Source of the DNA: JBBSUQ01 sp038234235
GTDB taxonomy: Bacteria > Bacteroidota > Bacteroidia > Flavobacteriales_D > Crocinitomicaceae
DNA length: 5,067 nt
NCBI GenBank assembly: GCA_038234235.1
Contig: JBBSUQ010000210.1
Location: 1 to 5,067 of the forward strand
Reading direction: 5' to 3'
Shown: positions 1 through 5,067 of the stretch, piece by piece
How positions within the stretch are numbered: position 1 is the stretch's first letter
Layout: the number at the start of each line of letters is the position of its first letter
Notes under the pieces: model-generated
Database searches by the model: none
The model's input: only the letters and a program-made list of their open reading frames with translations
What the model was told of the DNA's origin: nothing
Translations under genes and position numbers: made by a program

Positions 1-102
1 AACAGGTCGGATGTTGGTTAAGTGTTGATCCTGAAACGAATGAAAATCAAATCTTAAAATACCATCCTTTTGGGGTAACGAGGATAAATAAAATCTTGAC
101 AT
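1..102 (-). CDS. Possible start of a divergent gene, cut by the left edge
   Basis: Reading leftward from an ATG at 102-100, the frame stays open to the window edge for 34 codons. The residues begin MSRFYLSSLPQKDGILRFDF and continue to a His-Leu-rich stretch near residue 25. Codon choice (TTA for Leu, AGA, TTT, GAT) resembles that of the two large genes. If real, it is transcribed away from bshC and shares a roughly 200-base divergent intergenic region with it. The N-terminus faintly recalls RsmE-type 16S rRNA methyltransferases (Arg-Phe-Tyr near the start, His-Leu about 20 residues later), but this is far too little to assign a function. A second in-frame ATG lies upstream at 129-127. The forward frame is also open here, so a chance open frame is quite possible. 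Confidence 0.25.
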   Translation of the reverse strand, partial: MSRFYLSSLPQKDGILRFDFHSFQDQHLTNIRPV

Positions 103-302
103 CACAATTGGTGATACCAAGTTGTACATTCTTCACGTACTCATTTTGGCAAGCAAAAACATCCATAACCTTTAAAGAGGTACGAGACACTTTGGGCTTA
201 ATGCAAGATTATCACATTGCACACTGTTCTAGAATTTGTCTGATACATTTTTCAGTAAATTTTTCAATCGGTAGTTTTAAACTATTCCTTACTTTTATGC
301 CC
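103..302. other. Probable intergenic region upstream of bshC
   Basis: This stretch lies between the possible leftward gene and the chosen bshC start. The frame of bshC is open through all of it and back to base 3, but the translated residues are rich in Cys, Phe, Ser and Ile, match nothing I recognise in BshC, and use codons unlike the gene body. The promoter for bshC should lie here. The closest approach to the Bacteroidota -7 consensus TAnnTTTG is TACATTTT at 243-250, with a TTG at 217-219; the 23-base gap is longer than the usual 19-21, so I do not call it as a promoter. Confidence 0.4.
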
Positions 303-1913
303 ATGAAAAGAATCTTGGTAAATAGGAGGGAGAGCGGTAAGTTTTCAGAAATTTCCAATTTGCTTACTTATAATCAAGAAAATTTAAAAGAATTTTTAGA
401 AGGTCCCTTTTCATTGCCGGAAATTGAAAATCAAATAGAGAAAAAAAAGAAGGTTTTCACTCAAAATTGTAGAAATATACTGCACAACACGCTTTCTTCA
501 AATTACAATAATATTGGTGAAACGAAATCACATTTAAGAGTTAATCGACAAATTTTAATTGATTCTTTGCTTGATGAAAATACTTTTACAATTACCACAG
601 GCCATCAATTGAGCTTGTTTTCTGGTCCGGTTTATTTCATTTATAAAATTTTACATGTCATAGATCTTGCAGCAAAATGCAAAAAAGAATTTCCAAATTA
701 TAATTTTGTTCCCGTTTATTGGATGGCGAGTGAAGATCATGATTTTGAGGAAATTCGATGTCTGAATTTGTTTAAGGAAAAATTGTGTTGGCATTCTGAA
801 CAAAAAGGTGCTGTTGGTGAATTTGATTTGAGCGGTTTAGCAGAAATTAAGGATTCAATTGTAGAAAAGTTTAAAAATCATCCAGAAAGCGAAATTCATA
901 AGTTAATTGCCACCTTAAATGGAGATAATTATGCTTCGGCCTTCTTTAATTTTATTGATTTACTTTTCAAAGATTATCCGTTACTTATTTTAGATGGAAA
1001 TCAAAAGGCACTTAAAAGTCAGATGGTTGAGATTTTCAAGAAAGATGCCACAGAAGAATTTATAAGCGAAGCTGTTTTAAATCAGAATGATAAGCTAATT
1101 GAAATCGGACTAAAACCTCAGGCTCATGCACGTGAGATTAATCTTTTCTATTTGTCTGAAAACAGCAGAGAAAGAATTGTTAGAAAAAATGATAATTTCC
1201 AGTCGGGACAAATGAAATGGACTGAAAATGAGTTGATGACTGAAATTGAAAACTTCCCCGAACGATTTTCACCTAATGTTTTGTTGCGTCCAATGTATCA
1301 AGAAACCATTTTGCCAAATTTAGTTTATGTTGGCGGTGGTGGCGAATTGGCTTATTGGCTACAATTGAAAAGTGCATTCGGAAATGCTGAAATTTTGTTT
1401 CCATTAATTCAAGTTCGCAATTCTATAATGATTATAAACGATGAAGCAGAAGCTTTTTTACTCCGAAATAATTTAGGAATTACGAATTTATTTAAAGACA
1501 TTGATCAACTAAAGGCTTCTATCGTTAAAACTAAGTATTCAGATTATTTTAATTTTAATTTATTGAAAGAAGCGGAAGATAAACTAAGCTTATTTATGGA
1601 TGAAAAATTAAAAGAAAATAAATTTGGACTGAAAGATTGGCAAGGCGCAAAACAGAAAGATTTACATAATTTTATTGATAAAATAAAAGAAAAACTTACC
1701 CGTGAAGCTAAAAAAGAAGAAAAAGAAACAATGAATAAAATCGATCAAATATATAAATCATTCTACGGTAAAAATTCTTTCCAAGAACGATTTCTTAATA
1801 TTTTAGAACTGGCTCCAGATGGTAATATTTACCAAGTTTTACAAAAACTCACTTTAAATATAGATTCTTTAGAGAACGATTTAATAGTGATTTCGGGTTT
1901 AAATAAAAATTAA
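303..1913 (+). CDS. bshC: Bacillithiol biosynthesis cysteine-adding enzyme BshC
   Basis: BshC is the putative cysteine ligase for the last step of bacillithiol synthesis: it adds L-cysteine to glucosaminyl-malate in the cytosol to give the low-molecular-weight thiol. With the start at 303 the protein has 536 residues, close to the family's usual size. Visible family signatures are TTGHQLSLFSGP at about residues 98-109, VPVYWMASEDHDFEE at about 136-150, and a glycine-rich segment (VGGGGELAYW) at about 343-352. The last third is Lys/Glu-rich and probably forms the helical coiled-coil arm known from the Bacillus subtilis enzyme. The start at 303 is preferred over an ATG at 297 because it places the SGKFS segment (residues 11-15) at the family's usual distance from the N-terminus; 297 would add only two residues. 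A TTG at 96 would add 69 unrelated residues and is unlikely. No ribosome binding site is seen, as is normal in Bacteroidota. The bshA and bshB genes are not in this window. Confidence 0.93.
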   Translation: MKRILVNRRESGKFSEISNLLTYNQENLKEFLEGPFSLPEIENQIEKKKKVFTQNCRNILHNTLSSNYNNIGETKSHLRVNRQILIDSLLDENTFTITTGHQLSLFSGPVYFIYKILHVIDLAAKCKKEFPNYNFVPVYWMASEDHDFEEIRCLNLFKEKLCWHSEQKGAVGEFDLSGLAEIKDSIVEKFKNHPESEIHKLIATLNGDNYASAFFNFIDLLFKDYPLLILDGNQKALKSQMVEIFKKDATEEFISEAVLNQNDKLIEIGLKPQAHAREINLFYLSENSRERIVRKNDNFQSGQMKWTENELMTEIENFPERFSPNVLLRPMYQETILPNLVYVGGGGELAYWLQLKSAFGNAEILFPLIQVRNSIMIINDEAEAFLLRNNLGITNLFKDIDQLKASIVKTKYSDYFNFNLLKEAEDKLSLFMDEKLKENKFGLKDWQGAKQKDLHNFIDKIKEKLTREAKKEEKETMNKIDQIYKSFYGKNSFQERFLNILELAPDGNIYQVLQKLTLNIDSLENDLIVISGLNKN

Positions 1914-1978
1914 GTAGATAATTTCGCAATTGAGTAATATTAAAAGAAGCTTTGCGTTTAAGGGCTAACATTTTATAC

Positions 1979-4633
1979 ATGTTCAGAAAAAACTTCATTA
2001 CATTTTTATTTTTAATTCCGATTCTTGCTCCGTATGCTCAGCAAATTGAAATTGCAGGTAGAGTTGTAGATAACGGCAATAATCCTATAGAAAAGGTCAA
2101 AATCACTTGTAAAGATTGCCAAGACACTTTGGTTTATTCTAACGCTTTTGGAGAATATTCGGTTATTGCACAGCAAAATCAAAGTGTAATACTAAAATTT
2201 GAGTTTGACAATTTAATTGAAGAACGAACCATTAACACTCCGGAAAAACGGAATTATCGTTTGACGAATTTGAGATTTGATTTTATACAAACCGAAGTTG
2301 TAGATGTAAATACTCGTCGTTATGATCCTTTCGAAATAAATCCTTTACCTCCTATAGATTTGCGTCAACTTCCTGGCACCGGCGGAATTGGTCAATTTTT
2401 GGCTTTAACAACCGTCGCAACAAGTAATAACGAACTTACAAGTAATTACAATGTGAGAGGCGGAAACTACGATGAAAATTTAGTCTATGTTGAAGGTTTT
2501 CAGATTAATAGACCGTTCTTAACGAGGTCTGGTCAACAAGAAGGATTAAGTTTTATAAATTCATCAATGGTGAGCGGTATTCGATTTTCCGGCGGTGGTT
2601 TTGATGCTTCTTATGGCGATAAATTGAGTTCGGTTTTAGATATTTCTTACAGAAAACCACGTAAATTCCAAGGAAGTTTAAATGCTTCATTGTTGGGTGT
2701 AGAAGCACATGTGGAAGGTGTTACAAAATCTCGTTTTGATTATATTGTCGGGGTGAGATACAGAGCCAATGGTTATTTGTTAAATTCTCTTCCAACCAAA
2801 GGAGCCTACAACCCAGTATTTTATGATGGTCAAGGACTTATAAATTACCAAATCAACGAAAAATTAAAATGGTCTACTATTGCTCATTTTTCTTCTAACA
2901 ATTACCGATTTGCACCTCAAACCCAACAAACAGATTTTGGAACAGCGAATGAGGCATACAGATTTAATGTTTATTTTGAAGGACAGGAAAACACGAGATT
3001 TCAAACAAGTACTGTGGGAACTGCATTAAAATATACACCAAACAAAAAGTTGAGTTTAGATTTTTATACGTCTGTTTTTCAGACCGATGAGAGAGAATAT
3101 TTTGATATTTTAGGTCAGTATTTTATAAATGAGTTGGAAACAGATCAATCAAAAGAAAATTTTGGAGATTCAATAGCCGTGCTTGGAATTGGTAGTTTTC
3201 TAAATCATGCCAGAAATCGTTTGCAAGCGGTAATTTTTAATACTTATTTCAATGGAAAATATGTAATTACTGATAAAAAATTGAATGCCGATAGAACAAA
3301 AGTCCAATCTCATGAATTATTATTTGGACTTCAATATCAAAGAGATGAAATTAACGATCAGTTGAGTGAATGGAAATATTTGGATAGTGCTGGTTATTCA
3401 CTTCCTCAAAACGGAAATCCAGATAAAGTGGAACTGTATGAGACAATTAAAAGCAAATTAAATTTACAAAACAACAAATATTCAGGATTTACCCAACTAA
3501 ATTCAACTTGGTCTAAAGGGAAAAAAGAATATGTTGCAAAAATAAAAAGAGTAACTTTTGTTGACGGTAAAAAACAGAAAGATTATTTATACGATACCAT
3601 ACCGATTTCATTTTCGAGAATTGCACTTTCCAGTGGTTTACGAGCCGGATATACCGATTATAATAATGAATTTTATTTAACTCCGAGAATTTCTGTCACC
3701 TTTTTCCCTAGAAAATATTTGCTTGAAGATACTTTAGTAAAAAGGAGGGATGTGAGATTTAGAATAGCGACCGGACTTTATTATCAACCGCCAATTTACA
3801 GAGAATTTAGAACATTTGAAGGTCAGTTAAATCCAAATGTACAGTCTCAAAAATCATATCATTTTGTAACAGGAATGGATTATTATTTCAATATGCTCAA
3901 TAGAGATGATCCGTTTAAGTTTAGCGCGGAAACGTTTTACAAGTATTTGTGGGATGTTAATCCGTATGAAATTGAAAACGTTAGGACAAGGTATTTCGCA
4001 AATAATGATGCCACTGCGTATGCCGTAGGTATGGATTTTAACCTTCACGGTCAGTTTGTTAAGGGCGTAGAATCATTCTTTAAATTGGGATTTTTAAGTA
4101 CGAAAGAAGACATAAAAGGCGATTTTTATTACAATTATTTCAATGCAGCGGGAGAAAAAATAATTGCCAATTTCAGTGCAGATCAAGTAGTTGTAGATTC
4201 AGTTAGAGTAAATCCGAAATTCATACCGAGACCGACAGATCAGTTGGTGAATGTTGGCGTTTTGTTTCAAGACCGAATGCCAAATTACGAAAGTTTTAGT
4301 GCACAATTAGCGCTTATTTACAATTCAGGTCTGCCATTTGGTCCGCCAGATAGAAATCGTTATAAAGACACTTTGCGCCAACGAGCATATTTCAGAGTTG
4401 ATTTAGGATTGTCATATGATTTTCTTTACAAGAGTCAAAACAACCTTAAACAGATTTCAAAATTCGGTAAGCATTTCACGAATGCGGTTGTTTCTTTTGA
4501 AGTTTTTAATTTACTGGGAATCAATAATATTTTGAGTAAGCAATGGATACAAGATGTTCAGGGCAAATACTACGCGATACCCAATTATTTGACCCAACGG
4601 CGATTTAATCTTAAGTTTATTTTGCAGTTTTAG
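1979..4633 (+). CDS. TonB-dependent outer-membrane receptor with N-terminal carboxypeptidase-regulatory-like domain
   Basis: This is an 884-residue outer-membrane beta-barrel receptor. The ATG at 1979 is chosen because it begins a standard signal peptide: MFRK, then a hydrophobic stretch (FITFLFLIPIL), then a probable cleavage after PYA at residue 20. A TTG at 1952 would put nine residues before the signal and is unlikely. Residues about 23-97 form a carboxypeptidase-regulatory-like beta-sandwich (EIAGRVVDNGNNPIEKVKI) that carries a Cys-X-X-Cys pair at 44 and 47. Residues about 120-225 are the plug, with the motifs SNYNVRGGNYDENLVYVEGF, SGQQEGLSFIN and GGGFDASYGDKLSSVLDI. The rest alternates short aromatic-rich strands as expected of a barrel, and the protein ends in Phe (KFILQF), the usual outer-membrane sorting residue. 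There is no SusD partner next to it, so a glycan-uptake role is not indicated; the substrate is unknown. It follows bshC by 65 bases on the same strand and may be read from the same transcript. Confidence 0.92.
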   Translation: MFRKNFITFLFLIPILAPYAQQIEIAGRVVDNGNNPIEKVKITCKDCQDTLVYSNAFGEYSVIAQQNQSVILKFEFDNLIEERTINTPEKRNYRLTNLRFDFIQTEVVDVNTRRYDPFEINPLPPIDLRQLPGTGGIGQFLALTTVATSNNELTSNYNVRGGNYDENLVYVEGFQINRPFLTRSGQQEGLSFINSSMVSGIRFSGGGFDASYGDKLSSVLDISYRKPRKFQGSLNASLLGVEAHVEGVTKSRFDYIVGVRYRANGYLLNSLPTKGAYNPVFYDGQGLINYQINEKLKWSTIAHFSSNNYRFAPQTQQTDFGTANEAYRFNVYFEGQENTRFQTSTVGTALKYTPNKKLSLDFYTSVFQTDEREYFDILGQYFINELETDQSKENFGDSIAVLGIGSFLNHARNRLQAVIFNTYFNGKYVITDKKLNADRTKVQSHELLFGLQYQRDEINDQLSEWKYLDSAGYSLPQNGNPDKVELYETIKSKLNLQNNKYSGFTQLNSTWSKGKKEYVAKIKRVTFVDGKKQKDYLYDTIPISFSRIALSSGLRAGYTDYNNEFYLTPRISVTFFPRKYLLEDTLVKRRDVRFRIATGLYYQPPIYREFRTFEGQLNPNVQSQKSYHFVTGMDYYFNMLNRDDPFKFSAETFYKYLWDVNPYEIENVRTRYFANNDATAYAVGMDFNLHGQFVKGVESFFKLGFLSTKEDIKGDFYYNYFNAAGEKIIANFSADQVVVDSVRVNPKFIPRPTDQLVNVGVLFQDRMPNYESFSAQLALIYNSGLPFGPPDRNRYKDTLRQRAYFRVDLGLSYDFLYKSQNNLKQISKFGKHFTNAVVSFEVFNLLGINNILSKQWIQDVQGKYYAIPNYLTQRRFNLKFILQF

Positions 4634-4821
4634 TGTTACTTTGATGGCCTAATTAGTTTTTAAATTCACTTTATAGATTGATAAGCTTTTGATACTTAAA
4701 TCAAGTACCATTAGCATATTTGGAGTTTGCCGTAAAAGCAACAAATAATTTTTTCATCGACTTCAAAATCTCAAATAAACGTGAAATCCTCAACGATTTT
4801 CTACTTTAGAATGAAATTTGC
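4634..4821. other. AT-rich non-coding stretch between the receptor gene and the repeat array
   Basis: No convincing gene is present. A short palindrome CTAATTAG (4649-4656) followed by five T lies 16 bases past the receptor stop, but its arms are only four bases and all A/T except one pair, so it is a poor terminator candidate. A small inverted repeat TTGAT/ATCAA sits at 4689-4693 and 4700-4704. If the array is transcribed rightward, its leader or promoter would be in this stretch, but I see no clear Bacteroidota promoter; CATATTTG near 4717-4724 is a one-mismatch -7 box without a well-placed -33 element. Confidence 0.5.
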
Positions 4822-5067
4822 TAATCGTTTACAACGGTTAAAATTAGTAAATCTCTCTAGTTTAAAAAAATCAATTTAATCGTTTACAACGGTTGATTTT
4901 TTTGAGATTTTAAATTTAAATCGAAATTTTGCTAATCGTTTACAACGGTTAATTGATGTCGGAATTTTACGTTGGATCAAATTTTTTTAATCGTTTACAA
5001 CGGTTAATCCAATTCTCGGTACTGCAATTTTTCGAATTTTGCTAATCGTTTACAACGGTTAATTGAT
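4822..5067. repeat. CRISPR-like array of five 19-base palindromic repeats with unique 36-37 base spacers, cut by the right edge
   Basis: The repeat TAATCGTTTACAACGGTTA occurs at 4822-4840, 4877-4895, 4933-4951, 4988-5006 and 5043-5061. All copies are identical except that copy 2 ends in G. Start-to-start distances are 55, 56, 55 and 55. The spacers (36, 37, 36 and 36 bases) are AT-rich and differ from each other. Each repeat is an imperfect inverted repeat: AATCGTT and AACGGTT flank a constant TAC. In a rightward transcript the single mismatch becomes a G-U pair, giving a continuous stem. Regular spacing, invariant repeats and unique spacers fit a CRISPR-type array, but the repeat is shorter than typical, no cas gene is visible, and the flanks are partly shared between alternate copies. 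Other readings are a satellite-like tandem repeat, an array of protein-binding sites, or a string of structured small RNAs. The pattern itself is certain; its function is not known. Confidence 0.9.
4864..4903. repeat. Extended bulged hairpin around array copy 2
   Basis: Array copy 2 sits inside a longer inverted repeat. Outer arms AAAAAAATC (4864-4872) and GATTTTTTT (4895-4903) are perfectly complementary over nine bases, and the inner arms AATCGTT (4878-4884) and AACGGTT (4888-4894) pair with one G-U wobble around the loop TAC. Only five bases (AATTT, 4873-4877) on the left side are unpaired. As rightward RNA it would end in a seven-U run and could act as a weak terminator or processing hairpin. 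The A/T-rich composition makes part of the outer pairing likely by chance. Confidence 0.5.

Noticed and set aside
3..80. Forward frame reading GCWLSVDPETNENQ, resembling the end of an Rhs-type protein
   Set aside because: The WLSVDP string recalls Rhs core termini, but the following residues lack the usual asparagine-proline and Asp-Gly pattern and the frame runs on into bshC without a stop.
324..331. AGGAGGGA resembling a strong Shine-Dalgarno site
   Set aside because: It lies within codons 8-10 of bshC with no suitable start codon just downstream, and Bacteroidota make little use of such sites. A second AGGAGG at 3743-3748 inside the receptor gene is only a base from an out-of-frame ATG and is equally incidental.
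3854..4048. 64-residue open frame on the minus strand
   Set aside because: It lies wholly inside the receptor barrel-coding region on the opposite strand, and its residues (Ile- and His-rich, no recognisable motif) fit an antisense shadow.
4649..4661. CTAATTAG plus T run as terminator of the receptor gene
   Set aside because: The arms are only four bases with a single G-C pair and no loop, too weak for an intrinsic terminator.
4701..4757. Leftward 18-residue open frame starting MKKLFVAF
   Set aside because: The start resembles a signal peptide, but the frame is only 18 codons, shows no good promoter and no family match; chance is the simpler explanation. It could be a remnant of a broken gene.
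4822..5067. Calling the array a confirmed CRISPR locus
   Set aside because: The repeat is only 19 bases, flank similarity alternates between copies and no cas gene is visible. I therefore list it as a CRISPR-like repeat array instead.
4822..5067. TIGR-type dual-spacer guide array or integron attC sites
   Set aside because: I looked for a second conserved motif between the cores, as expected for an array with two repeat types per unit, and found none at a constant position. The ends do not carry the integron GTTRRRY core site, and the units are too short for gene cassettes.

Overview
The window looks like the chromosome of a low-GC member of the Bacteroidota. The coding DNA is AT-rich, neither main gene has a Shine-Dalgarno sequence at its likely start, and both products belong to groups common in that phylum: a bacillithiol cysteine-adding enzyme (BshC) and a large TonB-dependent receptor with an N-terminal carboxypeptidase-regulatory-like domain. 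I cannot place it below phylum level.

Layout. Bases 1-102 may hold the first 34 codons of a leftward gene running off the left edge (weak call). Bases 103-302 are probably intergenic, although the frame of the next gene stays open through them. Bases 303-1913 encode BshC. After a 65-base gap, 1979-4633 encode an 884-residue TonB-dependent outer-membrane receptor. Bases 4634-4821 are AT-rich with no convincing gene. From 4822 to the right edge there is a regular array: five copies of a 19-base imperfect palindrome (TAATCGTTTACAACGGTTA), centred at 4831, 4886, 4942, 4997 and 5052, so spaced 55, 56, 55 and 55 bases, with unrelated AT-rich spacers of 36-37 bases. The array is cut by the window edge.

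The two large genes run in the same direction and may be co-transcribed, but they have no obvious shared biochemical task: one makes a cytosolic thiol, the other is an outer-membrane importer or surface protein of unknown substrate. The array is the part ordinary annotation does not explain. It has the repeat/spacer layout of a CRISPR array, but the repeat is shorter than usual, the flanks of several copies are complementary to each other, and copies 1/3/5 differ from copies 2/4 in their left flank. No cas gene or other candidate partner is visible here; it would have to lie to the right.
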